This document shows positions 46,059-58,082 of a DNA stretch of 64,000 nucleotides, piece by piece; the first letter of the stretch is position 1, and each line of letters starts with the position of its first letter. The stretch lies in assembly GCF_048544455.1 (NCBI RefSeq), contig NC_133538.1, positions 439,950,311 through 440,014,310 on the forward strand, given 5' to 3'. The DNA is from Silene latifolia. Its lineage: Eukaryota > Streptophyta > Magnoliopsida > Caryophyllales > Caryophyllaceae. The notes below the pieces were generated by a model. The model had not been told where the DNA came from. It searched no databases and saw nothing but the letters and a program-made list of their open reading frames with translations. The position numbers and the translations under genes were made by a program.

Positions 46059-47319
46059 TGATGAGTCATAATTATATACACATTTATGCCTCCCCTTTGT
46101 TATTTTTGATAGGGTTTTCGTGCTAAATTACATTATTTATATGCCATTTATATTACAATATTGTATTTCTAATATTTGGTGTTTCATGCAGGAATGTTGT
46201 ATTTTGTGGAGCAAATGAATAAAATGTAGCACTGCGGAGATGACATGAAGGAATATATGAAGCATGGCATGGAGATCCAAACAAATAAAGGAAGAGAATT
46301 CAAGATGATTAGACGAAGAAAAGAGCTAAAGCATGGAGTACTCGACCGAGTCCTCTTAGACTCGACTGAGTGGTGGTGTACTCGATCGAGTATGCATGGA
46401 CTTGATCGAGTATACACTGATCTGATGACTTTGCACGTAAGTTTCCTAAATCGTTTTATGTTTAGTATAAATACCCAAATCGTGCCCTATTATATTTTTA
46501 CGTCTTATTTTACCTAGTTACGCCAGTTTACAATAAAACCCCTCAAAACTCGTTAGTTTAGTTTAATTGCTATTATTTCGGATCTAAGCATTCTTTAATT
46601 ACGACATTGTTAATCTTTCCTCAGATATTATTAATTCAAAGTTCTAGTTCATTCAATTGCTTGTTATTCATCTTGACATGCTTTCAATTATGTCTTTAAT
46701 TGTTATTATTGTTGTTAATTCTCTTATCATGAGTAGCTATATTTCTTATCTAGGGTGAATGGGGATCTAGGTTGTTAAAAGGGGATTATATAATGAATTG
46801 ATAGTTAAATTGCTTTTGGTTGTTGTTCAATTGTTATCTTAAACCTAATTGATTAATTACAGGCGAGGATTAGTTAATTAGTATTACGAATTAAGATTAA
46901 TACCGACCGGAATAAGACTAATATAGGCTACGACAATTGAATAGGCTGACTTAATGGTAGCGACAACATATTAAGTTTAGTCCTACAGGACATATTTGAA
47001 TCAATCGATCATATGGCCTTAAACAACATAAATTGCTCTATCAACGAGTTAAATCACACCCCCGAATAACTACCTAGTGAACCTCATCCCTCGACTTTTT
47101 AATATTATTGAATTCACCTTATTTACTTTATTGCAATTAGTTTATAGAAATCAATCAAACAACCCTTCAAGAAACGGTTACTTTAAGACGGACTTAAATA
47201 TCAACAAACTAGAACAATTACATCACTTGCCTGTGGATTCGACCCTTGTTACCGCTTGCTATTAGTTAGTAGTAATTTAGGTTTATTTTGATATAGGTGA
47301 TACGACCTTAGCATTATCA
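46059..47319 (+). repeat. Element A 3' LTR
   Basis: A 1261-bp LTR with the TATA-like TATAAATA at 46466-46473. It includes the CTCGATCGAG cluster at 46339-46415 that is deleted from the 5' LTR. Confidence 0.92.
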
Positions 47320-50112
47320 TTTATCATTCTTGGACGGTTATGCCGTGTACAACCAAATCAAAATGGCCTAGGAGGACATGCACAAAACTGCATTCACTAC
47401 GCAGTGGGGGCACGTACTACTACATTGTCATGTCCTTCGGTTTAATCAACGTCGGAGCAACCTATCAGAGAACCGCCACCACTCTCCTACACGACATGAT
47501 GCATAAGGAAGTGGAGGTATACGTCGACGACATGATCGTGAAATAAAAAGAACGAGATGGCCACATCGACGCCCTTCGGAAAAAATTTCGCCCATCTTCA
47601 AAAATACAACATGAGACTAAATCCTCAGAAATATTTATTCGAGGTCACCTCCGGAAAACTCTTGGGGTACGTCGTCAACAAAAGAGGGCTCGAAATCGAT
47701 CCAACCAAAATCAAAGCTCTCCAACAAATGCCTTGGCCTAAAAACGAGAGGAAATTCGGGGATTCCTGGTTGAAGTTCAATACATCAGCCGCTTCATAGC
47801 CAAGTCCAATATGATTTGCGAGCCTATGTTCAAAATGCTCCACGTCACCGATCACACCGATTGGGACGATGATTATCAAAATGACTTCGATAGGATAAAG
47901 GAAATACTAGCCAAATCTCTTGTCCTTATGCCGCCACAACAAGGAACACCCCTATCTCTATACCTGATCGTCATCGAAACTGCCATGGGAGCAATGCTAG
48001 CACAGGCAGTTAACAGCGAACAACGAGTCATATACTATATCAGCAAAAAGTTCATCGACTATGAGACCAAATACACCCAATTGGAGAAAACATGCCTCGC
48101 CTAGGTATGAACCACAAAGAAGCTACGACATTACTTGCTCGGCTACACGGTTCACATCTACTCCAATATGGACCCCATCAAGTACATCTTCGGAAAACCC
48201 CGTATTGAACGGAAGAATGTTCGGATGGACACTCATGCTATCTGAGTTCGACCTCAAGTTTGTGCCCCTCAAAGCCATCCAGGAAAGGGTTGTTGCCGAT
48301 TTCCTAGCAGAAAACCTCGTTAACGGGGATCCAACGACCTACACTTGGTCACTCCCTGACGAAGACATCCTTATTGCCGACACCGACGCATGGGACCATA
48401 CTTCGACGGTGCATCCAACCTGAGAGGCTTTGGACTAGGAATCCTTCCGATATCTCGAGAAGGAGCACACATTCCAATCTCAGTCAAGCTAGACTTCGTC
48501 GTCACCAACAACGGCGTCGAATACGAATCGTGCCTTATCGGCCTTCAAGAAGACATAACACTTGGCATCAAAAGATTGAGGATCCACGGTGATTCCTCGC
48601 TCCTCATCAATCAAGTGTCCGGATCATGGAAAATCCGAAGTGACAGCCTTACACCTTACCAAGAAAAAATCAATCAAGAAGCCGAATTTTTTGACCAAAT
48701 TGACTACTTCCACTTGCCTAAAGAAGAAAACCAATTTGCCGATGCCCTAGAAAAACATGCCTCGCTCATCAACCTACCTGATGACATGATATCCACGATA
48801 ATTTTGCGTCCAAAGAAGAAGTGACCCAGCTCACATCCGCGCCATCAAAAACGACGAGAAAAACCATGACGAACCTTGGTACCATGCTATCCTTAACTAC
48901 AAAACCAAAAATGAATTCCCTCCCAACTCCGATCCAAGAAGACAAAGAGCGATCCTTTTACTTGCAGCACAATTCGTGATAAACCAAAGTCAACTTTACA
49001 AAATAGCATCCCAAGGGATCCTTCTTCTTTGCATTGATCACAACAAAGCCAAGAAAGTGAAAGAAGACGTCCACGACGGAGAATGTGGCCCTCACCTGAA
49101 CGCAAGGATGCTAGCCCGAAAAATCATGCGATTAGGCTACTACTGGACCATCATGGAAGCCGATTGCAGAAACTAGGTCAAACATTACAACAATTGTCAA
49201 ATCTTCGCTATTATACAACACATACCACCATCCCTCCTATACACCATGACATCACCCTGGCCTTTCTCGACCAGGGGCATCGACATCATCGACAAAGTTA
49301 ATCCGATTGGCACCAAATGGCATTCCTTTGTCCTAGTTGCCATCGACTACTTCACAGAGTGGGTAGAAGCACAATCCTACGCAATCTTGACCACCAAACA
49401 AGTGGTCAAGTTCATCCAAGACAACATCATTTGCAGATATGGGGTACCCCATAAAATCATTAGTGACCAGGGCTCCCATTCCGAGCTGAAGCACAAGCCT
49501 TGTTAGACATGTATAAATTCAAATGACACCGTTCATCTCCCTACTGTCCCTAAAACAACAGAGGAGTAGAGGCAGCAAACACTTGTCATAATCATCAAGA
49601 AAATATAGAACAATTACCGCGATTGGCCGAGCAAACACCCATTCGCATACTGGGGATAGCGAACCTCCATTCAAACACTAATAGGTGCAACACCCTTTCA
49701 CCTAGCATACGGTATGGAGGTAGTAAAACCGGTACAGCTAGAAGTCATGTCTCCACGCATTCTATTAGAAAGCCAAGTCTCGTAGGCAGAAAGGATGCGT
49801 CAAAGGTACGAGTAACTCATCCTCCTCGATGAATGGTTACTCAACGCCTTTCACAATTTCTAGCTATACCAATGACTTATACAACGAGCATTCAACAAGA
49901 AAGTCAAACCCAGAAACATCAGAGAAGCCGACTTGGTCCTCAAGTCAGTTCGAGGATGTTGTCGATCCGAGGGGGAAATTAAATCCTGATTGGGCAGGAC
50001 CATACAATGTCAAGAAAATACTTTCGGAGGGTGTAGTGAAATTGAGTGACCTAGACGGGGAAGACTTCATAAAATCAAACGGCCTAAACCAACTCAAGAA
50101 ATACTGCCCATA
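47320..50112 (+). pseudogene. Ogre/Tat RT, RNase H and integrase (element F)
   Basis: The pol part of F after element A. RT: QIKMA-EDMHKTAF, then the frame with GTYYYIVMSFGLINVGATYQ and the catalytic VYVDDMIVK (47514-47546). The connection continues with VQYISRFIAKSNMICEPMFK. First RNase H: GAMLAQAVNSEQRVIYYISK at about 47985. Second RNase H-like domain (48390-48824): YFDGASNLRGFGLGIL, VTNNGVEYESCLIGLQ, HGDSSLLINQVSGSWKIRS and HLPKEENQFADALEK, a hallmark of the Tat branch. Integrase: zinc-binding ECGPHLNARMLARKIMRLGY with one cysteine of the pair replaced by tyrosine; core GIDIIDKVNP and ITEWVEAQSY-like; IISDQGSH near 49470. The C-terminal part ends LNQLKKYCP at 50112. Many stops and shifts; non-functional. 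Confidence 0.9.
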
Positions 50113-50988
50113 AAACTTAGCACCAACAATCACCCCTAGTTTCACGACTAGTGGCAACAACCCAGCACCAATAACCCTTCCTAACAACTGCACCTAATTA
50201 TCAAGTCAATTCCTCGAAAGTTCTGATTTGAAATTGTATGTTTATCGAGTCTAAGTTACGACACCTTACCACATTTCCAACATCTTTTGATCTGTCAAGA
50301 GCATCATCCATATGCACAAACAAAAAACCACATGAGTTGTAAGCATGGTTTGATTTCACCTCTTTTGGCGAATACGTAGGCAATCCTTTCTTACACAGGA
50401 AGTACGCAACCATCCACCAAACATCAAACAAAAAGACACAACCTGTACTACGAGCACGTTTTGATTTCATCCTTTCAGGTGAATACGTAGGCAGTCATTT
50501 TTTACACAAGAAGGACACAACCACCACCACATACAAAAAAAAAAAAATAATAATACAACCCATACAAACTTCAAAGCAAAAAAAACAAACATACCCCTTT
50601 TCTCATAGCAAAAAAAAAAAAAGAAAAAAAAAACAAAAAAGCCTTTCTCCTTTATCACAATAAACTCCCCTTCACATGTGCAAGTTTAAGATAATTCAAA
50701 CAGAATTATCTTTACAAAATGGATGAAGACCGACAAATGTTCATAACATTTTCAACAATAGTAATCCTCTTATTTAATTAATAATAGGTGGAATTACAAA
50801 CTTGGCAACAATAAGAGGCTAAAAGAGTCCACGACTTGTAAAGCTAGAGCCGCCGACTAGGACATTTTACATAGTAAAACTAACTCACACAAGCACACAA
50901 TACATAACTAATACGGCATAATAACGATACACACAAGCACTGGTACAACATTATAATAAAAGGAGACGAAGATCTTCACTCCTCCATC
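50113..50988 (+). other. 3' UTR of element F
   Basis: No gene. Two copies of a block reading TTTTGATTTCAYC then GGCGAATACGTAGGCA or GGTGAATACGTAGGCA, at about 50349-50386 and 50460-50497, are spaced 110 bp apart. This repeated block is familiar from the 3' untranslated region of Ogre-type elements. A-rich runs lie at 50530-50640. It ends at the CCATC target of LTR H. Confidence 0.7.
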
Positions 50989-53035
50989 TGTAATATCCCA
51001 AATATTTTAAAGTTTATAATTTTTAATTTCTATAATTTGTTAGTATAGGATTTTTTGAAAGAAAAAAAAAGGAAGGTTTATTAACCCTTTATTCTAGTCC
51101 GTTCTCTTGTCCCCACATTTACCCTCTTAAGCTATATTCCTAATTTGTTTCCTTACCTGTGTAGCGGTCATCTTTTGCTCTTGTCCACATTCATCATCTA
51201 TTTATAGTCCATCAAATTAGTGCCATCATCATAATTAATTACATAATTGAAATTTGTCCTACTCTCTATTATTCTGCAACCAATCCGTACGATAGTATTA
51301 CCTCCACACGCGTCATCAACTTTGTTGAACTATCTCATGTCTGAGCTTGTTGGGTCATTTTCGAGCATATTGTATGTGAATTTCGGATGGGTCTCCCAGA
51401 TTGAAGGTAACACGATTTTACCGTCCCTAATATTGTTATTATCGTTCGGGGTTGTATGTTACATGTGTTAATTGCCGTCTATATGTTTTGTGTGGTGCTT
51501 AAATTTGGTTGGGTATATTATGTTATTATTGTTATCGTATGTATATATGTATATTTTCTTCATTTCATTATTTTATTTGTGAGATGGGTTGGATTATCAG
51601 CTTTTAAACTCTAGGTAGTTGAATTGCACGAGATTGTGCGATGGTACTTAATTTGGGTTATCGATGAGGGCATAAGAATTTGGGTTGTTTGTGCGTTGAA
51701 TCAGGGGAGCTATGATTTTGCCGGGTTGCGTAGGTTCAGTGTAGTTACATGATTATATGATTATGGAGGATTAATAGTTCATCTTGTGATTCTCGTCATT
51801 ATTAGCATTTGGGTTGCTCCTGGTTGTTTCAATGTATTCTCCTTTGCTAATGTTTAAGAGCCTTGGCACGTGAATGCCCACCAAGATTGATGTGATACAC
51901 TAGTGTGTTTGGTGAGCTCATTTTCTCTCCATTTCCTCAAAAGAAATGGAGAGACAAGTACCTATTAATGGCCCGGATCGCATATTGACAACATCTAACG
52001 GTTCTAAATTTATGCATAAAAATAAAGGAAAATGAGGGTGAAAGAGGAAATAATTATTTAAGGAGTTTGTGAGAGGAAATGGAGAGAGAGGAAATGGAGA
52101 GGATCCATTTCGGTGTTTGGTATGTGATATATGAGAGATTTAGACATTTAGTGTATGTACTCTTAATGGCTTCAAGTTGAGATTTGGATAATGGATTTAT
52201 ATTGTATTTTAATTGTCGTATTCTTTGGTCTCAGCTCGTGGGTGAGTAGCTTAGAGTTTTACTCTAAGTGTTGAGCACAGTTATTTGAATTTTGAAGATA
52301 TTGTTATTGAGATTGGTTACTGGTATTGAGTTATGGCGCCTTTGTGCCATATTGTGTTTACGGGTCAGAGTGACCCTGGTTATTGAGTTATGTTATGAGA
52401 TTGGAATTGCCATTAAGGTGAAAATATTGTTTCGCGGTCTTATCCGTCAGTTCACTCACCCCTTGTCGTAGGTTTAGGGTCGGCAATGAGAATACAGTAC
52501 GTGGTTACTTGGAAAATTATATTATGAGACGGAGTAATGAGCTCAGACTTTGTTATTTATGAAGGTGAGAAATGAGTATTGTATTATGGAGTTAGAACGG
52601 AGTTGGTTTAATGCACATACTGATTAGTTATGTGGAGTGTTTTTATTATTCTCTGTGTTTATTATTCTTTTTACGTGTCTGTGTTTCCACGCCATGACCG
52701 AAATTTAGGTGCTTATATTGAGGTATTATCTGTTACTCAACTTTCCGGCTGACGTGTTTTCTCTCTTCTAGGCTACTCGTCATGGGGGTAGTTCCTTTCT
52801 GTCTTCTGATCTTATTTTCAGGTGACTTCCGCTTCTGTTCAAAAGGATTTGATTTCGAGTCAAGATTTTTAGTAAATACTTTGAGAAAATTTTATTTCAT
52901 TTTCTATCTTTGTATATTTTATTTTAAGAATTTGAATTAAGAGACTTTGTATATTAATTTTAATGTCTCTCTATTTTGGCTCAATATTGTATATAATTAT
53001 AAGTTTTTAATTAGCCGAAAATGAGGGATGTTACA
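50989..53035 (+). mobile_element. Solo LTR H
   Basis: A 2047-bp sequence starting TGTAATATCCC and ending GGGATGTTACA. The TSD CCATC lies at 50984-50988 and 53036-53040. No second copy, primer site or coding sequence is present, so it is a solo LTR left by recombination between two LTRs. The termini resemble those of J and, reversed, D. It contains a MITE at 51914-52112. Confidence 0.88.
51914..52112. mobile_element. Small MITE with 9-bp target duplication
   Basis: 199 bp flanked by direct repeats GTGTTTGGT (51905-51913 and 52113-52121). The ends are imperfect inverted repeats sharing TCTCCATTTCCTC. The duplication length suggests the Mutator superfamily; the weak outer termini leave that open. 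Confidence 0.65.
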
Positions 53036-53299
53036 CCATCCTACCCTTGCTTTTGCCTTATGCATCTTCCCTTTGTTCTTCTTGCTAGCTCGTCTAGCGC
53101 GTGTTTCCTCCTCGGAACGGATCCTTCACGGATCTGCAACTGCCACGACATTCGAGCTCCTACACGGACGAATACCTGGACCTTGTCGAGCACACACACG
53201 GCCCAATGCCTCCTTAGGTCCCAAGCTCCTCTCCTCGCGGCCTCATAACACTTGGACTCACATTATTATCGAACTCATAAAATTAGGCATGATTCGCCT

Positions 53300-54260
53300 T
53301 GGCCGATCTCCTATACTGCAAGTCGTTGACTACATCCTTGTGGAACTTTGACCTTTCTTCCAAGGTAGAAGCTCTTGACCATTTGACATAAGCGGGGGTC
53401 ACCCATGTCGTGAGAACGGGATTCGACACCACCCAAGATGGCCGAGTGGTCCACCACCTCTAAAAAGCCTCCACTAGCCCGGAGTTTCGGAACACGCTCT
53501 ATTGGATAAGAGTATGTTGAGCGGGCACCTTTTGTTGGCAGCCTATTTGCCTCATGACCCTTTCTAGATAAATGAAGGAAGCAACCTTCAAACCGCCAGT
53601 CATCAAAGGGCGATAAGAAGAGCCCGTAGCGGGAAATCCCGTGAATTATTTCAAGCGCCACCACGGCACCACGTAACAGACGTGAGGGCCACCCCCCTGC
53701 ACCAACTTCGAGGTCCAATAGGCCTCGGTGCACGCAAAGCTATCTGCATACAACTTTTCCTTCATGGTAAGCTGACGGAAATAATAAGAAGAAGCATGAA
53801 TTGGAGGCTCAACATACCTTAGCCTCTGCATAAGCCATACTTCGAGGATTCTAGGAGATATAAATGATGGTGAATCTCCACAAGGCACCTTCTTGTCCAA
53901 CGCTTTGACTATCTCGCCAAGCACCAACCAAGACGGGTCCCGTCCATGCTTCATTTGTTGAATAATGTGAATAAGGGTCATACTAACATACCATTTTGTT
54001 TCCTCCTTATTCCATACATTAACAAGAATATATACATGCACTAGGCAAATGGCAAGTGCTCTTTTCATAGCATCCTCCAAAACATTAGCATCCAACTGAT
54101 TCGAAAAGATCTTGATAAAAGATAACATGTCAACACTATGAGGAACAAGGAGATAATTCATTTGGCTCATCGACAAGCCAAGCATGGAGTGGAACGTCTC
54201 CTTATAGCACAACCGAACCGGAGGAAGCACTAGAGTACAACCCGGTCACCCTCCAATGGC
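53300..54260 (-). pseudogene. Antisense plant-transposon ORF 3' of Ogre pol
   Basis: A minus-strand reading lying downstream of and antisense to F's pol. The first frame (54230-53646) reads MLGLSMSQMNYLLVPHSVDM, CLVHVYILVNVWNKEETKWY, DPSWLVLGEIVKALDKKVPC, RILEVWLMQRLRYVEPPIHA and VCYVVPWWRLK. After a stop the reading continues with FIYLERVMRQIGCQQKVPAQ and RWWTTRPSWV, and it ends near 53300. This pattern (a W-rich helical domain, then RVMRQ-G-Q) is what I recall from the plant-transposon-associated DUF7745 or mobile-domain-like proteins. Extra antisense ORFs in this position are known from the Tat branch. Stops at 53646, 53520 and 53460 mark it as decayed. The family assignment is from memory, without a search. 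Confidence 0.6.
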
Positions 54261-55558
54261 CCCTACTTCTTCGACAAGCGGGCAAATTTCTCCTTTCGGG
54301 AAGACGAAAACCAGGTTTTTCATATCCCAAAACCGAGAACATGCATCAAGGAATGAAGATTGAACCTTGACTTAGCGAAGCACCAACAATTCGCCAACTC
54401 CGATTACATCGGGTTGTTATTTTTCGGGACGAGATAAATCCCCACACCAATGTCGTAACCTACCTTCGAAAGTATCCATGAATGTTTTGTGGAAGAAGGG
54501 AGGTTCTCGCAGAGACTTTTGTGGTTTGGATGATGAAACAATGAAGCATAAACTCACTACTTATACAAAAGAATCAACTCTTTTTTTTGAAAAAAAGGGA
54601 GGCCTCTTGCATCGCCCTGAAGCGCGCGCCTCTTTAGGCTGCTTCTATGGATTCACACATTGACTTGTCCTTGTCTAGCCGTGTTTTCTTCGGACACCTC
54701 TTTTTACTCGCTATAATGCCCACGCCTCTTATGGCTGGCCCATGAATTTTTGTGTTTTCTTACACTCACATGTCCTTGGATTCACATTTTACGAAATCCG
54801 AAACGGTTTTCACGACTCACCTTTAAACATACGAGGTTCCTTTTCTTTTTTTAGGGGGGAACAGTTAGTCGCCCGATCCCCGACGGATCACACCACGACG
54901 AAATTTTCTCCCAAAATCGATTTTACAAATTCCAATCTCAGGAATCGCTCTCGCAAGTTCGAGTCTCGATTTCGAGAAATTCAAAATCAACACATTTACA
55001 AATACTCTTTTTTAGTTTCACTTCATCTTAAATTCAAAAGACGGTTTGAGTTTCAATTCAACTTGCAAATCAATGTCAACAAATTTTTTTCCCAAATCAT
55101 GTTAATTTAGTTTAAAACACGAATTAATTTCTCAAAATTTCAAAACAATTCCCTTTAGAAAAATCCAAGTATGACGTTTATCGCGGAATTTTCAAAAATC
55201 CTTTTTCAAATGAGAAATTTCAAATTTTTTAACTTCGAGTTATTGCGGTTGTTTCGACTGCATTTTTGCCTTTTTTTACATGTTTATGTGTATGTATGAA
55301 TACGTATGTGCTATCTGTTGCCTGTTTTTCCACGCTAACATTGCAGGTACATGTACCAAGGCAAGCGAGAAGCCTTCCGTCGACTGCACTTCTCCGAAAC
55401 ACAACACAAAAAAGGCAAGCACAAAAACAAAACTACAAACCAAAACGCCATATATACGATACCGCCTCAAGCAAAATACACCCATACACAAAATACAAAC
55501 CAAAGTCCGAAAGGCAGCTACAAACTACTCAACACCTCACGGCGGGCCAGGCGCGCCC
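54261..55558. other. Intergenic or LTR sequence after the antisense ORF
   Basis: About 1.3 kb without a credible gene. Frames at 54742-55110 and 55266-55636 are open by chance and show no family motif. A run TTTTTTTAGGGGGGAACAG near 54845-54863 could be a polypurine tract beside an LTR of F, but I could not find a matching LTR copy in the window. Confidence 0.4.
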
Positions 55559-56257
55559 TCACAAGAAGTCGTAGTCAGTAGCACTCTCAGGAGAACTCTC
55601 CGGCGTCTCCTCGTCCATCACGATCCCCGGCTCTGAAGAACCACAGGAAGCCTCCGCCGCAGCCAACTGAACTCTAAGAGAAGCAATTTCAGCATCCCGG
55701 CTCTGCAGCACCTCCTCGTGACGCCTCAACTCTTGGTCTCGAGTGGTGAACCCCAGTCCCTCTGCCTCGATCATCGCTCTCGCCTCATCCAAGTCAGAAC
55801 AGACTCGGGCCAACTCCGCCGGATCAGTAGTGCTCTATAAAACAGAACATGGATAGTCAAGATCACGAACCGTCAAAGTAAATCAAAAGAAAATCACAAA
55901 GATAACCAACAAAAAGTACTACGATAAGACGAGCCTCCCTCTCTGCCAGGTCACTAACAAGCGCCCTCCAACGTTTAGCCATCTGCCAGAGAGCCTGATG
56001 ACTACTAGTAGACACCTACACAACGAAGCAAAACCCTCAACAAAAAAACACAATTCAAAAGTAAAACAAAAACTCGAACTGAAGAGTTCAAACTAGCAAC
56101 TCACCCTCAAAATTGTCAACCTCCACTCTATACAACCATCGGTTACCTCAAGAACCACAGGCTCTGGCAGACGCAACTTCAAATCCTCACCACTCGGCCC
56201 CAAGTAGGTGTTCTGTGCCGTGAAAGCTGGGGGCTAGGTCCTCACGAGGTGTTCAAC

Positions 56258-57833
56258 TAATGTGACTCTTAATTGCGCACATTTAGTCCCCTAATTGAAC
56301 CAATTTTGCATACTAATATAGCATTTCATGACCATTTTATCCGTCAATTCCTTCCTATTTTGCTTTCCTATTGCATTGTATATGTCTTGTAGGAAAGAAG
56401 ATAATGAGGAGGAATTCCCATCTCTTGTGCATATTGGGAAGGTTGTTGACAATCTTGGATTGACTAGTATGAAGAGGAGGTAAGAATGATGAGCAAGGAT
56501 GTAGGAATAAAGAGTATATAGAAGGATCATAGGCTTAAAAGAAAGGATGACGAGAAGGAAGCCATTACAAGAAGAAATTGCTTGGAACCTAACCAAAATT
56601 TGCTCCTTTTACAATGAAAGTATGTTGGTTGAAACAGCGTCGAAATATCAAGTGGTCTAGGCTTTTGAATCACTCCAATAGGAGTTTGGATGAGAAAATG
56701 ACATCCATTTTACAATCCGAGCTCAAATAGACAAGCTGTCCTCCAATACGCGCGTCCCGAGACCCAAGACGAGCGTCTCCCCTGAAAGACGAGCGGATTG
56801 TTAGAAATTAAAAATGAGAAGCACTCTGCCCAGTGATCCGAGCGTCTTGCTACCAAGACGGGCATCTTGCTCCCAAGACAGACGTCTTTCTCGGAAGACG
56901 GGCGTCTCAGAACGCCATGATCCGAGCGTCTTGCTCCCAAGACAAGCGGATTAGGGAGCTATGATCCGGGATTCCCGATGCTAATATGAGCGGATCGTGG
57001 TAGGACTAGTTACGTGATATGCGCATTTCCTTCGGGACTTGCATTTCCCCACTTTAAAACTTAGCATTGTTATTTACTAATCTATCCTTACTTAACCTAA
57101 TGATGTACTACTATATATACACCATTAATGACATTTTTCCCGTGATAATGAGTGAGTAGTCTTTTAGCTAGGAGTAATGGGGAATTAGGGGAAACAAACA
57201 TGGGGAATGATTCATGCTTAAACTAATATGTTTTCATAATTAAATTGTTTGCTTGTTGTGATTTCAACTTATGCACATGTTATGCTTGATGAAATGCGAG
57301 CCTATGAATCCTTGCATTTTTTACCCATCACTTATCTTTTCGAAGAGTCTTGTAAGCATATAAACCAACTCAAGCCTCATTAGACCATGCATATAGTTGA
57401 ATAGGAAGGATTAAGTTGACTTGTAGGTGTTGTACAATCTAATCGATTCGGCTCCGGGACCCAAACCTTCTTAGGGATTGTAAGCTTATACACCAACTCG
57501 ATCCCATCACAGTAATAAGTACTTGCTATATAGTTGAGAACATGCTTGTATGAAAAACTCCCATGAATCCCCTATGAACCCATGATATCCTATCACTTTT
57601 AGTCATTTGTTTGCATACTTCCTTTTATTGCTTGTTTTACTTCATTGCTTGCATTAGTTTAGACTAGCCAACTACAAACCTAAATCAATTGTGACACTAG
57701 CATAAATTGAGGTAGATAGACTTAGAACCCAAAGCACACCGTCCCATGGATCGACGTCGACTTAACTACTAACTAGTTGTTTGTTTAGAATAAAAATGTG
57801 TTTGATTGAGAGCCATGACGACACCTCTCATCA
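56258..57833 (+). mobile_element. Solo LTR K, Athila-like
   Basis: A 1576-bp LTR flanked by the TSD TCAAC (56253-56257 and 57834-57838). The start TAATGTGACTCTTAATTGCG aligns with the LTR starts of A and B (TGATG...), with a mutated second base, and the end is CCTCTCATCA. No internal region is present. It carries its own palindrome-like cluster at 56738-56990 with about ten AGACGAGCGTCTTG-type units, and CTACTATATATACACC at 57109-57124 as a possible TATA region. It sits in an intron or decayed part of the PMD gene. Confidence 0.82.
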
Positions 57834-58082
57834 TCAACACCCTACACGGGAAAGCACATAAAAAAGACCACAAATTCCATTTACAAACACAAAAGCAACA
57901 AGTGTGGGGTGATGAAGACGTACCTCAATTGGGTACCAAGCAAGCCTCGACAAGCGAAAAGTCTCATACGACACCTCCCGCAACAACTCCTCACCTCCAC
58001 GGCCGTGAAGGTGCTCTGAAGCCTCGCCAGGCGTCGACTCCTAGAACAACACCCTAGGCAGTTTAACAGGCACCACGAAAGT

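Larger units (their letters stand above)
15914..47319 (+). mobile_element. Element A: Athila-like LTR retrotransposon with nested insertions
   Basis: LTRs at 15914-16969 and 46059-47319 start TGATGA and end TTATCA. The TSD TTTAT lies at 15909-15913 and 47320-47324. Removing the element restores the RT reading HALL-SFLDGY of element F, which confirms the boundaries. Inside are a tRNA-Asp-like primer site, a gag fragment, a protease fragment and a polypurine tract. Elements C (with B and a LINE) and G (with a CACTA) inserted later. No RT, RNase H or integrase is present in A's own sequence. Confidence 0.92.

Noticed and set aside
17842..46415. TCGATCGA clusters as a CRISPR array or a satellite
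   Set aside because: Spacing is irregular, spacers are not of constant length, and the clusters are inside LTR elements of a plant.
54742..55636. Plus-strand frames of 100-122 codons after the antisense ORF
   Set aside because: Low-complexity composition, no start context, no motif, and mutual overlap in different frames.
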